Shown one piece after another: positions 27,738-37,694 of a DNA stretch of 64,000 nucleotides; positions within the stretch are counted from its first letter, which is position 1, and each line of letters starts with the position of its first letter. The DNA lies in NCBI GenBank assembly GCA_938034415.1, contig CALHLE010000022.1, positions 1-64,000 of the forward strand, in the 5' to 3' direction. The stretch is from an uncultured Anaerolineae bacterium (GTDB lineage Bacteria > Chloroflexota > Anaerolineae > J036 > Brachytrichaceae). The notes beneath the pieces are model-generated. The model was given only the letters and a program-made list of their open reading frames with translations. It was not told the origin of the DNA and did no database searches. The position numbers and the translations under genes are program-made.

Positions 27738-29333
27738 ATTTCCACGCAGCACACGCCACAACCTGCTTCGGATGCATCCCGTGCGGCGACAACGCCGCTC
27801 GTCGAGATGCGCCACATCACCAAAATCTATCCCAACGGTGTGCTGGCGGACAACGATGTGACCTTTGAAGTGCGCGCCGGAGAAATTCACGCGCTGGTGG
27901 GCGAGAACGGCGCCGGAAAGTCCACGCTGATGAAGATTTTGTATGGCATGGAACGCCCGACGTCCGGCCAGATCATCCTGCGCGGCAAGCCGGTGACGAT
28001 CCACACGCCACACGAAGCGATTGCCCTGGGCATTGGCATGGTGCATCAGAACTTCATGCTCGTCCCATCGTTCACCATTGCCGAAAACATCGTGCTGGGC
28101 GCCGAGCCGTTGCGCGGCGCCTTCGTGGATAGGCGCGCCGCTATCGCAGCGACGACGCGGCTGGCCCAGGAATATGGGTTGAGCGTAGATCCTGAAGCCG
28201 TGGTGGACGCCGTGCCGGTAGGCATGCGCCAGCGCGTCGAAATCCTGAAGGCGCTCTATCGCGGCGCCGATGTGTTGATCCTTGATGAGCCGACCGCCGT
28301 GCTCACGCCGCAGGAGACCCACGAGCTATTTGCGGCCATCCGCCAGCTCGTGAACGCTGGCAAGACGGTCATCTTCATCTCGCACAAGCTGCGCGAGGTG
28401 ATGGAGATCAGCGATCGCATCAGCGTGATGCGCGACGCGCGCATGGTCGGCACGATTGACAAGCGCGAGGCGGACGAACATCTGCTGGCGAGGATGATGG
28501 TCGGCCGCGAAGTCTTCCTCGATATCGAGAAGCCGCCCGCGCAGCGTGGGCCGGTCGTGCTCAAGGTGCGCGATCTTGAATATGCGACCGAGGCCGGCGT
28601 CGAGGTGCTCAAGCACGTGTCGTTCAACGTGTATGCCGGCGAAATCCTGGGCATCGCCGGGGTGGAAGGCAACGGACAGACCGAACTGGTCGAGGTGATT
28701 GCCGGCTTGCGCGCGCCGCTGGGCGGCGTGATCGAGTTGGACGGCAAATCTATCGCCGGGCTGACGCCGCGCGAGGTGCGTCGGGCGGGGGTGGCCCACA
28801 TCCCGGAAGATCGGCTGACCAACGGCGTGGCAATGACGTTGAGCATCCAGGAGAACCTGATCGTGGATCGCTACGCGCGCGAACCCTTCACGCGCGGCGG
28901 TCTGATGCGTCCGGCGGAGATTGCGCGCAACAGCGAGGCGCTGATCGAGCAGTACGCTATTCGCGCCCCGGACGGCACGCTGCCGGTCGGGTCGCTGTCG
29001 GGCGGCAACATGCAGAAGGTCGTCGTCGCGCGCGAGCTATCCTCCCGGCCCAAGCTGCTGATCGCCGCCCAGCCCACGCGCGGCGTGGACATCGGCGCGA
29101 CCGAGTTCATGCACGAGCAACTGATCAAGGCGCGCAACGCCGGCGTGGCGATCCTGCTGGTCTCGGCCGACCTGAGCGAGGTGATGTCGTTGTCCGACCG
29201 GCTTGCGGTGATGCACGACGGCCGGATCGTCGCAATCTTCCCCGATGCGCGCGGCCTCACCGAGGAAGAGGTGGGCCTCTATATGCTGGGCACGAAGACG
29301 ATGACGCCGGCCGAGATCGAGCGCAATTGGTAA
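27738..29333 (+). CDS. BMP/sugar-type ABC transporter ATP-binding protein (two ABC domains), likely AUU-initiated
   Basis: GENGAGKSTLMKILYG, second domain SLSGGNMQKVVVAREL; first ATG is 27807 but in-frame coding-like residues extend to ATT 27738 preceded by GAGGAGG. Confidence 0.88.
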   Translation: MSTQHTPQPASDASRAATTPLVEMRHITKIYPNGVLADNDVTFEVRAGEIHALVGENGAGKSTLMKILYGMERPTSGQIILRGKPVTIHTPHEAIALGIGMVHQNFMLVPSFTIAENIVLGAEPLRGAFVDRRAAIAATTRLAQEYGLSVDPEAVVDAVPVGMRQRVEILKALYRGADVLILDEPTAVLTPQETHELFAAIRQLVNAGKTVIFISHKLREVMEISDRISVMRDARMVGTIDKREADEHLLARMMVGREVFLDIEKPPAQRGPVVLKVRDLEYATEAGVEVLKHVSFNVYAGEILGIAGVEGNGQTELVEVIAGLRAPLGGVIELDGKSIAGLTPREVRRAGVAHIPEDRLTNGVAMTLSIQENLIVDRYAREPFTRGGLMRPAEIARNSEALIEQYAIRAPDGTLPVGSLSGGNMQKVVVARELSSRPKLLIAAQPTRGVDIGATEFMHEQLIKARNAGVAILLVSADLSEVMSLSDRLAVMHDGRIVAIFPDARGLTEEEVGLYMLGTKTMTPAEIERNW

Positions 29334-29334
29334 C

Positions 29335-30471
29335 ATGCAAGCAACGCTTCCCACTGCTCCCGCCTTCGATCGCGCTGCAGAACGCGCGCGCGTGCAACAG
29401 GAGCGCCGCCGCAGCGCCATGATTGATTTCTCCGTCACCCTGGGCACCATTGCGCTGGCGCTGTTGGTCGGCTTTCTGGTGATGCTGATCGTCGGCAAGG
29501 ATCCGCTGCTGGCCTACTCGTCGCTGCTCAGCGGGCCGCTCAGCCGGAGCAACCGCACCGGCCGGTGGATCGAGGACGCGACGACGCTCATCATCCTGGG
29601 GCTGTCGGTGTCCATCCCGTTCCGCGCGCGGCAGTTCAGCCTGGGCGCGCAAGGGCAGATGTTCATAGCGGCGATGATTGCGGCAGTCGTCGCCATTTAC
29701 CTGCCGATGCCGCCGGTCGTGGCCGTCCTGTTGCCGTTGGCGGCAGCGATGGTGGTTGGGTTTCTGGTGGGCCTGCTGCCCGGCTTGATGAAAGCGTATC
29801 TCAACGCCAACGAGATCGTCTCCACGCTGATGCTGAACGCCGTCATCGTGTTGTTGTATGACTTCTTGTTGACCAATGTGTTTACGCCGCCCGGGTCGCA
29901 GTCGCTGCGTTCAGAATTGATTCAACCCAACAGCATGTTGCTGCGGCTCACAGCGATCTTCGGCGTGAACCTGGGCCGCGCAAATCTGGCGGTGTTATTT
30001 GTGGCGATCCTGGTGATCGCGGTGTGGGCTTTGCTGAATCGCACCCCGTTCGGTTACGAGATTCGCACCATCGGCGCGAATGAGAAATTTGCGCGCTATG
30101 GCGGCATCAACACGCGGCGGACGATCGCGTTGTCGTTCGCCATTGGCGGCGCTATCGCTGCGGTGGCGGGCGCGCATCTCGTCCTGGGCGTGCATCAGCG
30201 CCTGATCCCGGGCATCGCGGCTGGGCTGGGTTTTGAAGGCATTGTCGTGGCTTTGCTGGCGCGTAACAACCCGCTGTTCATTCCGATCACCGGCGTGTTC
30301 TACTCATATCTGCGCGTGGGCGGTGACATCATGGAACAAGAGGCAGCCGTCGGCGCCGAGATTGTGCAGGTGATTCAAGCCGTGATTATTTTGCTGTTGA
30401 CGGCGCAAGTATTGGTGGACTATGTGAAAGCCAGGAGCCGGCGCGCGCGAAGCGTGAGCTGCGCGGCCTAA
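29335..30471 (+). CDS. ABC transporter permease (nucleoside/sugar type)
   Basis: PFRARQFSLGAQGQMFIAAM, NANEIVSTLMLNAVIVLLYDFL, LVLGVHQRLIPGIAAGLGFEGIVVALLARNNP. Confidence 0.92.
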   Translation: MQATLPTAPAFDRAAERARVQQERRRSAMIDFSVTLGTIALALLVGFLVMLIVGKDPLLAYSSLLSGPLSRSNRTGRWIEDATTLIILGLSVSIPFRARQFSLGAQGQMFIAAMIAAVVAIYLPMPPVVAVLLPLAAAMVVGFLVGLLPGLMKAYLNANEIVSTLMLNAVIVLLYDFLLTNVFTPPGSQSLRSELIQPNSMLLRLTAIFGVNLGRANLAVLFVAILVIAVWALLNRTPFGYEIRTIGANEKFARYGGINTRRTIALSFAIGGAIAAVAGAHLVLGVHQRLIPGIAAGLGFEGIVVALLARNNPLFIPITGVFYSYLRVGGDIMEQEAAVGAEIVQVIQAVIILLLTAQVLVDYVKARSRRARSVSCAA

Positions 30472-30510
30472 ATCCGAATCTTCCAACGTGCTAACAAGCT
30501 AACGTCAGCT

Positions 30511-31458
30511 ATGGAACAAGCGCTTCAAGTCATCTTTAGTGCGACGTTCATCGCGGCGGTGCTCCGCGTGACGACGCCGATTTTGCTGCCGGCGTTGGGC
30601 GGCTTGGTCGCCGAGCTGGGCGGCGTGGCCAACATCGCGCTCGAAGGCATCATGCTGACCGCAGCGTGCGCCGGCGTGCTCATCAGCGTGGCGACGCAAA
30701 GTGAATGGTTGGGCTTGTTGGCCGGCGTGGCCATGGGCGTGCTGATGGCGCTTGTGCTGGCTTTCTTTCATCTGAACCTGAAAGCCGATGTCATTCTGGC
30801 GGCCATCGCCATTAACATCCTGGCGTCGGGCAGCACGATCTTCGTGGTCTTTCTGCTCACCGGCGACAAGGGCAGCACCAGCGCCCTGGTGAGCAAGCAG
30901 ATGCCATTCGTGGAGATCCCGCTCATCAGGGACATCCCGCTGCTTGGGCCGATCGTGAGCGGCCAGAATCTGCTGACCTACGTCGCGTTCATCGCTGTGG
31001 CGCTGGTGGCGGTGTTCCTCTATCGCACTCGCGCCGGCATTCATCTGCGGGCGGTCGGCGAGAATCCAGAGGCGGCGCGCTCGGTGGGCATCAATGTGCG
31101 CGCGCAGCAGTATTTGGCGCTGGCGTTAAGCGGGTTGCTGGCCGCGCTCGGCGGGGTGTATCTGAGCATGGGCTACGTCAAGTTCTTCGCCCGCGACATG
31201 ACTGCCGGCCGCGGGTTCATCGCGCTGGCGGCCATCTTCCTAGGCGGCAAAACGCCGCTGGGCACGATGATCGCCGCGCTGGTGTTCGGCGCGGCTGAGG
31301 CGCTCTCGGTGCAACTCGGCAACTTGCGCGTGCCGAACCAACTCGTGCAGATGATCCCTTACGTCGCCACATTGGTCGCGCTGGTCGTTTATGCGCTCGC
31401 GCAGCGCCAGCGCGCCATCGCCCGCCAGCGCAAGTTCCGGCAGGCGCAAGCGACCTAG
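30511..31458 (+). CDS. ABC transporter permease (nucleoside/sugar type)
   Basis: GGVANIALEGIMLTAACAGV, HLRAVGENPEAARSVGINV, RGFIALAAIFLGGKTPLGTM. Confidence 0.92.
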   Translation: MEQALQVIFSATFIAAVLRVTTPILLPALGGLVAELGGVANIALEGIMLTAACAGVLISVATQSEWLGLLAGVAMGVLMALVLAFFHLNLKADVILAAIAINILASGSTIFVVFLLTGDKGSTSALVSKQMPFVEIPLIRDIPLLGPIVSGQNLLTYVAFIAVALVAVFLYRTRAGIHLRAVGENPEAARSVGINVRAQQYLALALSGLLAALGGVYLSMGYVKFFARDMTAGRGFIALAAIFLGGKTPLGTMIAALVFGAAEALSVQLGNLRVPNQLVQMIPYVATLVALVVYALAQRQRAIARQRKFRQAQAT

Positions 31459-31509
31459 GCGCAGCCGCCACCGACCATTTTGCCATTCCCTATGCACTAC
31501 ATTCACCCG

Positions 31510-32520
31510 ATGTCCTCACTGCGTTCCAAAATCTACGGCGGCGTGTATGGCCAGGCGTTGGGGGATGCCTTTGGTATGCCGGCGCTGCTCTCGCCGGCGC
31601 AAACCCGCGCGCGCTTTGGCCGCATCACCGGCCTGATTGCCGCGCCCGACGACCATCCCGTGCATGCCGGGTTGCCCGCCGGCCGCATCACGGACGACAC
31701 CGAGCAAGCCATTTGGCTGGCCCGCGAAATCATCCGCGAGGGAGGCGTGACGCTCGAAGGGACGGCGCGCGCCATCCTCGGCTGGTATGACGCCATTGGC
31801 GGGGATAGTTGCATCTTTGTTGGCCCTAGCACGCGCCGCGGCGTGGCGAAGATCCGCTCCGGCCTGGATCTGCGGCAGACCGGCCTGGGCGGCGATACCA
31901 ACGGATCGGCCATGCGGGCTTCGGTCGTGGGCCTCATTCACCCTGGGGATGTCGAAGGCGCTGCGCATGATGCCGCTCTGACTGCCATACCCACTCACAA
32001 CACCGGCGTAGCCTGCGCGGCGGCGGCCGCCGTCGCTGGCGCCGTGGCGCGCGCGCTTGATCCAAGTGCTGACCTGCGCGACATCTTGGCGGCCGCCGTT
32101 GAGGCAGCCAAGATCGGCGAGGCGCTCGGCGCGCCGTCCTTGGGCGCTTCGGTGGCTCGACGGATCGAGCTGGCCGTCAGCCTGGCGCGCGATGAGTTAG
32201 GCGACGATGCCAGCCGAATTCAAGCGATCTATGACCTGATCGGCACAGGGCTGCCGGCCAGCGAAGCAGCACCGGCGGCGATGGGCGTCGTCGCTCTGGC
32301 CGACGGCGACCCGGTGCGCGCGGCGATGTTGGCGGCTGAACTCTCCGGCGATGCAGACACGATCGGCGCGATGGCGTGCGCGATATGCGGAGCTTGGCGG
32401 GGCATCGAAGCCATCCCCGAGGAGATGCGCGAAACGCTGCGCTTAGCCAATCCAGATTACGACTTCGATGCGATCGCTCAAGGATTGTTCGAGTTAGCAC
32501 TGAGGAAAGCGGCAGGTTGA
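31510..32520 (+). CDS. ADP-ribosylglycohydrolase (DraG/ARH family)
   Basis: KIYGGVYGQALGDAFGMPA, AGRITDDTEQAIWLA, GDTNGSAMRASVVGL, SGDADTIGAMACAICGAWRG. Confidence 0.93.
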   Translation: MSSLRSKIYGGVYGQALGDAFGMPALLSPAQTRARFGRITGLIAAPDDHPVHAGLPAGRITDDTEQAIWLAREIIREGGVTLEGTARAILGWYDAIGGDSCIFVGPSTRRGVAKIRSGLDLRQTGLGGDTNGSAMRASVVGLIHPGDVEGAAHDAALTAIPTHNTGVACAAAAAVAGAVARALDPSADLRDILAAAVEAAKIGEALGAPSLGASVARRIELAVSLARDELGDDASRIQAIYDLIGTGLPASEAAPAAMGVVALADGDPVRAAMLAAELSGDADTIGAMACAICGAWRGIEAIPEEMRETLRLANPDYDFDAIAQGLFELALRKAAG

Positions 32521-32670
32521 CAATCTTCGCGCAAGGCAGGATGTGTCACGCGCCTGGAGGGTCAGGCTCCAGCATAGAAACAGCGCGCCGAACTCGGCGG
32601 CCGTCAAGCCGAGGAAAGAAACGGTTCTGAGTAGGCGCAACCACATAGCAGCAACACGGCGGCGGCGCGT

Positions 32671-34020
32671 TCACATGCTTGCGACTCGCTTCCAGGCGCG
32701 GTCGGCGGCTTCGCCAGCTCTGGCCACGATTTCTGCCTCGTCCAGCGTGAGCAGGGTGCGATTGGCCATGATGACCTGGCCGTTGCAGATGGTATGGGTG
32801 ACCATGCCGCCATGGACGCCGAAGAGCAAATGCCACGCTGCGTTCGCTTCGTTCAGCTCCGTAAACGGCTTGTAGTCCACGAAGATGATGTCGGCCGGCG
32901 CGCCGACCTCCAATGTGCCGCGCATTTCTGGCCAGAAGCACTGTGCGATCTTGGCGTTGTTCTGGTAAGTCATTCGAGCGACCTTGTCTGCGCCCATCGC
33001 GCGCGGGTCGAGCGCGTGCACCTTGTGCAGCAGGTCGCACACCTTCATTTCGGCAAAGGCATCGTTGGAGAACCCGTCGTTGCCCAGACCAACGCAGATC
33101 CCGCGTTCGAGCATCGCATCCACACGCGCGACGCCCACACCGTTGTTCATGTTGCTGCGCGGCTGATGGGTGACCTTTGCTTGGTAGTTGGCTAGCACCT
33201 CCATCTCGCGCTCGCTGATGTGGACGCAATGCGCGCAGATGGTCTTCTCGCTCAGCGCGCGGTGGATGGCCAGCCGCTCGACCACCGATACGCGGTAGCG
33301 ACGGTAACTGTCGTCTTCGTCGGCGATGTCCTCGGCCACGTGCAGATGGATTGGGATGCCGAGTTGCCGGGCTTTCTCGGCACAGGCATTGAGCGTATCG
33401 TTGCCGACGGTGAACGAAGCGTGGATGCCCATGGCCGCGGCGAGGTAGGGCGACCGGGCCTGCGAGGCTGAGAGGGCGAACCGGACGTTCTCTTCGATGC
33501 CGCGTTGGGCGCCGTCAAGGCCGTTGCGATCGGTGACTTCGTAGCACAGCGCAGCGCGTAGGCCGGACTGCTTCACGGCTTCGGCGATGGCGTCCAGAGA
33601 GCCTTCGATCGCGTTCGGGCTGGCGTGGTGGTCAATGAGCGTCGTCGTGCCATGCTTGATGGCGTCCACCAGACACACCAGCGCCGAATATTTCACGCCC
33701 TCCAGGTCGAGCGCCCGATCAAGTCTCCACCACAGCTTTCGCAGCACTTCCATAAAGTTGCGCGGCGGATCCCCGGGGATAGCCATGCCGCGCGCGAATG
33801 CGCCGTAGAAGTGCGTGTGCGCGCAAATGTTGGCCGGCAAAATCAACTTGCCTTCCGCGTCTAGAACCGGCCGGGTGCGCAACAGGTCGGCGTGCCGCAG
33901 TTGCAGCTTGTCGGTCGGGCCGATGTCGGTGATCATGCCATCCAACACGAGCAGGGCGCCATTTTCGATCACGACGTTCGGTTCGGTCATCGTGATCACC
34001 GTTCCGTTTATGATGAGCAT
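32671..34020 (-). CDS. Amidohydrolase (TRZ/ATZ-like, cytosine/8-oxoguanine/SAH deaminase group)
   Basis: MLIINGTVITMTEPN, CAHTHFYGAFARGM, HLHVAED, HCVHISEREMEVLANYQAKVTHQPRSNMNNGVGVA; ORF opens at 34374 but homology begins at 34020. Confidence 0.9.
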   Translation of the reverse strand: MLIINGTVITMTEPNVVIENGALLVLDGMITDIGPTDKLQLRHADLLRTRPVLDAEGKLILPANICAHTHFYGAFARGMAIPGDPPRNFMEVLRKLWWRLDRALDLEGVKYSALVCLVDAIKHGTTTLIDHHASPNAIEGSLDAIAEAVKQSGLRAALCYEVTDRNGLDGAQRGIEENVRFALSASQARSPYLAAAMGIHASFTVGNDTLNACAEKARQLGIPIHLHVAEDIADEDDSYRRYRVSVVERLAIHRALSEKTICAHCVHISEREMEVLANYQAKVTHQPRSNMNNGVGVARVDAMLERGICVGLGNDGFSNDAFAEMKVCDLLHKVHALDPRAMGADKVARMTYQNNAKIAQCFWPEMRGTLEVGAPADIIFVDYKPFTELNEANAAWHLLFGVHGGMVTHTICNGQVIMANRTLLTLDEAEIVARAGEAADRAWKRVASM

Positions 34021-34088
34021 ACGGTTCCCTTGTCGAAAGCGAATCTGTGCCAAGTATGCAGTCGAAAGAGAAAGTCGCCAACGCGCTG

Positions 34089-34541
34089 TCAGTCTGCATC
34101 GTCCAGGTCTTCCATCAGTTTCACGAAGCGATCGCTGTGTGACGTGAGGTCGCCGATTTCGAGGGCGTGCATCAAGCGATCGCCGGTGGTCTGGATGAAG
34201 GTGATGCGACGCCAGCGCAGCGACGGAATCGGGCGAGGGAGTCGCTGCAGCGGGCCGAGTTGCATTTTGTAATACAGCGCGTTGGCGCGGGGATGATCCG
34301 GCTCGTCGGGGAACAAGTCCACTCGTCGCACCAGCTCGTGACCGCGCACTTCGGCGTACTCGTGAATGGCCCACTTCTCGTCGCCGAAGCGCTCGGTGAG
34401 GTAGAACGCCAGGTAGTCGGCCAGATACTCACTTGGCGCATGCTTGACCGGGATGCGATACCAATGATCCCAGCGCGCGATCTCCAGGTCGCGCGGGTTA
34501 TTGATCAGGCAGACGAGCACGCGCGCATCGGGGGCGATCAT
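34089..34541 (-). CDS. Conserved-looking hypothetical protein
   Basis: 150 aa, coding-like composition, lies between two minus-strand genes. Confidence 0.6.
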   Translation of the reverse strand: MIAPDARVLVCLINNPRDLEIARWDHWYRIPVKHAPSEYLADYLAFYLTERFGDEKWAIHEYAEVRGHELVRRVDLFPDEPDHPRANALYYKMQLGPLQRLPRPIPSLRWRRITFIQTTGDRLMHALEIGDLTSHSDRFVKLMEDLDDAD

Positions 34542-34580
34542 GGCTTTGCAGTCGGAGCTTAGCGCCGGTGGGCTGCCACA

Positions 34581-35963
34581 TCAACCGCGCAGCGCCGCAA
34601 TCTTCCGATTGAGTTCAGGGATCTTGGCTTGTTCGGCCAACCACCACTCAGGGTCGAGCTGAGCGTTGAGTTCCTCGACCGTCTTGCCTTGCTGCTCGAC
34701 CCAGGTGTAGTACTTCAGGTTGTGCCACTGACGGCGATTATCGGGCGTCCCATCCTTGATCCAATCGGTTTTCTGGCGATGGAGCACCTCGCCGATGCAG
34801 GCTTCGGCGGCTGCCAGCGTCAATGGGTGTTTTGCTTCCCATTCCTGCATCACGGAGCGGTAGCGATCCGGCCCATCGGTGGCCACGGTCACGATGACGT
34901 CGCGCTTGCCCAGGCCGAAGTGCTTGGCCGTCTTGATTGCGCCGATCAGGTTGCACACGCCGCTGATGCCGAACGCGCCGGCGATTCGGCGGGCCGTCTC
35001 GCCATCCACGCCGCAGCGCATCATCGCTTCGCCGCCGATCGGATGGGTGAAGACTTGTAACACGCGCAGGCATTCCACGTCGTCAATGCAGGCCAACGCA
35101 TCCATGTTGGTGACGTGGTGGATCCAGGTCACGTGCTTGTCGCCGATGCCTTGGATCTCGTGGCTGCCGTAGCCGTTGTTGTAGAGGGTGGGGCACTGGA
35201 TCGGCTCTAGGCCGACGACCCGGCAATCGGGGAAGACTTGTTTCAGCCGGTCGCCGGCGGCGATGGTGCCGGCGCTGCCCATCGCCGAGCAAAATGCGGC
35301 GATGCGATGCGCGCCGAGCGCTTCTTTGAGTTCGACGATGGTGTTGCCGGTGACGTAGTAGTGAAAGCGATAGTTCCCCATCTCGCTGAACTGGTTCATG
35401 ATGCGCACCGTGTCGGGATGTTCGCGCATCAGTCGCTTGCACTCGTCGTAGATCTCTTTGACGTTGCTTTCGCTGCCGTAGGTTTTGATGTAGCTTGCGC
35501 CGTAGCTCTCGATTTTCTCGAACCGCTCTCGGCTCATGCCCTCCGGCAAGATCACCATGCTCCTAAAGCCGGCGCGCGGCCCAACCCATGAGCCGCCGAT
35601 GCCGTAGTTGCCGGTGCTGGGGAATACGAGCGTGTGCTTATCCGGCGCGATCTCTCCGTTGACGTACTTCTCGATGAGCACCGAATAAGCCGGCCCGACC
35701 TTGTGGCTGCCGGTGGGAAAGTCCTTTGCGATCAACACCACGATTTCGGCATCCACGTTGGTCAGCGCGCGGGGCATGACCAGGTAGTTGATCGCGTGCT
35801 TGCCGTCCTGTGGATCGGCGTCTGGCTTGAGCCAGTTGATGTTGAACAAGTTAATCGGGTCGAGCGGCGCTTCGGCGCGCGCGTGAGCCGCGCGCGCGCG
35901 GATGACGGGATCCACCAGTTGCGGATGCAACATCTCTTCAAAGGTGGGGAAGAGGGTCTTCAT
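34581..35963 (-). CDS. Fold-type II PLP-dependent enzyme (cysteine/threonine synthase-like)
   Basis: DFPTGSHKVGPAYSVL Lys region, VFPSTGNYGIGGSWVG, ILPEGMSRERFEKIESYGASYI. Confidence 0.85.
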   Translation of the reverse strand: MKTLFPTFEEMLHPQLVDPVIRARAAHARAEAPLDPINLFNINWLKPDADPQDGKHAINYLVMPRALTNVDAEIVVLIAKDFPTGSHKVGPAYSVLIEKYVNGEIAPDKHTLVFPSTGNYGIGGSWVGPRAGFRSMVILPEGMSRERFEKIESYGASYIKTYGSESNVKEIYDECKRLMREHPDTVRIMNQFSEMGNYRFHYYVTGNTIVELKEALGAHRIAAFCSAMGSAGTIAAGDRLKQVFPDCRVVGLEPIQCPTLYNNGYGSHEIQGIGDKHVTWIHHVTNMDALACIDDVECLRVLQVFTHPIGGEAMMRCGVDGETARRIAGAFGISGVCNLIGAIKTAKHFGLGKRDVIVTVATDGPDRYRSVMQEWEAKHPLTLAAAEACIGEVLHRQKTDWIKDGTPDNRRQWHNLKYYTWVEQQGKTVEELNAQLDPEWWLAEQAKIPELNRKIAALRG

Positions 35964-36010
35964 GTAAAGCTCCTGAGGGTTGGGATGTTAACGCGTGGGC
36001 GCGTTGTGGT

Positions 36011-36826
36011 TCATTCGTCGTGCAAGGTGAGGCTGAGTCCGGCGACTGGCGCAAATACGGGGCCGTCGAACTCGCGCTGCGCTTCTTCGATGAGGACGCG
36101 TTCCCGGCCTTCGTACATTGCGTCAATGTGCACAAGCGCCAGGCGCTTGGCCCCGGCGGCTTTGGCGTTGCGCCCGGCGATTTGCGCGGTGCTGTGACCG
36201 TAGACGCCTGCGGCATACTCCGGGTTGAGCGTCGCGCTGTAGGTCGCTTCGTGGACGAGCAACTCGGCGTCGCGCGCCAGCAACGCGATGTGGTCGTTGG
36301 GACCGGTGTCGCCGGTGAAGGCGATGATGTGGTTCCCGAACTGATGGCGCGTCTCGATGCGCAGGCCGAGCGAAGGCGCGAAGTCCGAATGCGCCATCGG
36401 CACGGTGGTCAGCATGATGTTGGGATGAATTTGCGTCTGGCCGATGCGCTCCTGCGGCACGGTGATGCGCGGCGCGCTCTCGGTGACCCCATCCAGCAGT
36501 CCATAGCTCACGCGCATCAGCGCGTCGAGGGCATCGAAGGTCTGCGCGCTGGCAATGAGCGTGGGCGCTTGTTGCCGCGCATTTGCTTTGATTTCGTGCC
36601 ACAGCATCAGCATGGGGTAGCCCAGCGCATGATCGCCGTGGCGATGAGAGAAGAAGACATGTGTGATTTCCGCCGGCGAGACGCCCACCGCGTCGAGTTG
36701 CTGCAGGACGGCCGGCCCGCAATCAATTAGGATGCGTTCGTTGCCGATGCGGACGAGATAGGCGGCATTGGTGTTGTTGCGCATGGGGATTGCCGCCCCC
36801 ACACCAAGGAAGATGACCTCAATCAT
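36011..36826 (-). CDS. MBL-fold metallo-hydrolase (RNase Z-like)
   Basis: IEVIFLGVGAAIPM, HVFFSHRHGDHALGYPML, IIAFTGDTGPNDHI, VHEATYSATL. Confidence 0.9.
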   Translation of the reverse strand: MIEVIFLGVGAAIPMRNNTNAAYLVRIGNERILIDCGPAVLQQLDAVGVSPAEITHVFFSHRHGDHALGYPMLMLWHEIKANARQQAPTLIASAQTFDALDALMRVSYGLLDGVTESAPRITVPQERIGQTQIHPNIMLTTVPMAHSDFAPSLGLRIETRHQFGNHIIAFTGDTGPNDHIALLARDAELLVHEATYSATLNPEYAAGVYGHSTAQIAGRNAKAAGAKRLALVHIDAMYEGRERVLIEEAQREFDGPVFAPVAGLSLTLHDE

Positions 36827-37556
36827 GGCGTTCGTCTTTTGCGTCTTGCGGCCTCGCCGGGTACGGCCACAAGCCGCCGCTGGCAAGCGCAACGGCGAAC
36901 GCGGCCGGCCCTGAACCGCGCCGAGTGATCGCCGGATACTCCAGCAGATGGCGAATGCGCAGCAGGGCGCTGCCTATGGTGAAGGCGCGCGGCTCATCGG
37001 CGTTGAGCGCGGCGCTGCCGAGCAACGTCGCCAGGTCGCGCGCGGCGCGGTCGGGATCGGCGACGGCGACGGTTACGTCGGCGATCCCTCGCGCGCCGTT
37101 GGGGTGGTTACGGCGCTCGCCTTCCGGGACGCGCAGTTCGCGCGGCGTCAAGTCCTCGATGAGGAAGGGCAACCCCTCGCTGTTTTGCGGCGGCCAACTC
37201 GTCCGCCAGCGGATCGTGACGCCATCGGGGCGTTGTCGCCCGCCTTCGGTAGCCTCTGTGTAGTTGAGGCCACGGCTGTTGAGCTGCCGGGCGAACGCGG
37301 GCAGGTCTTTCACGGTGATGGCGTAATCAATCGGTCCGGGGAAGGCGCGGAAGCGATCCCAGCGATGCGCCGCGCCAGGCTGCGCGCGAAAGGCGAGCAG
37401 CTCGATGTAGCTGCCGTCGGCGAAGCAGATCAGGACGTTGTGGGTGAGGCCGTCGGCATGCACACCGCCCGGGGTAACGTTGAAGCCGGCATCGCGCCAC
37501 TGTCCTTGAGCAGCGTCGAGGTCTTCAACCAGAATGACAATATGGTCGAGTTCCAT
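36819..37556 (-). CDS. VOC-family glyoxalase-like protein
   Basis: MELDHIVILVEDLDAAQGQWRDAGFNVTPGGVHADGLTHNVLICFADGSYIELLAF. Confidence 0.88.
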   Translation of the reverse strand: MELDHIVILVEDLDAAQGQWRDAGFNVTPGGVHADGLTHNVLICFADGSYIELLAFRAQPGAAHRWDRFRAFPGPIDYAITVKDLPAFARQLNSRGLNYTEATEGGRQRPDGVTIRWRTSWPPQNSEGLPFLIEDLTPRELRVPEGERRNHPNGARGIADVTVAVADPDRAARDLATLLGSAALNADEPRAFTIGSALLRIRHLLEYPAITRRGSGPAAFAVALASGGLWPYPARPQDAKDERHD

Positions 37557-37641
37557 CGCGCGCGAAGTATAGACTGCTTGTGTGTCGCGCGCGCGTCGGG
37601 TTGATGCTTGCTTGAGGTCTAAACTGGCGGAGTGCGCAAAG

Positions 37642-37672
37642 TAGGGGCGCGGCACGATGGCGCGCCGCGCCC
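37642..37672. repeat. Intergenic hairpin TAGGGGCGCGGC...GCCGCGCCC
   Basis: 9-bp perfect stem, starts with the same TAGGGGCG motif as 25163 and 53312. Confidence 0.45.
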
Positions 37673-37694
37673 GCTCCCTGCGCGATAACTTAGC

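Noticed and set aside
26379-28322. 647-aa minus-strand ORF over the BMP lipoprotein and ATPase genes
   Set aside because: Antisense artefact; spans two real genes and their intergenic region.
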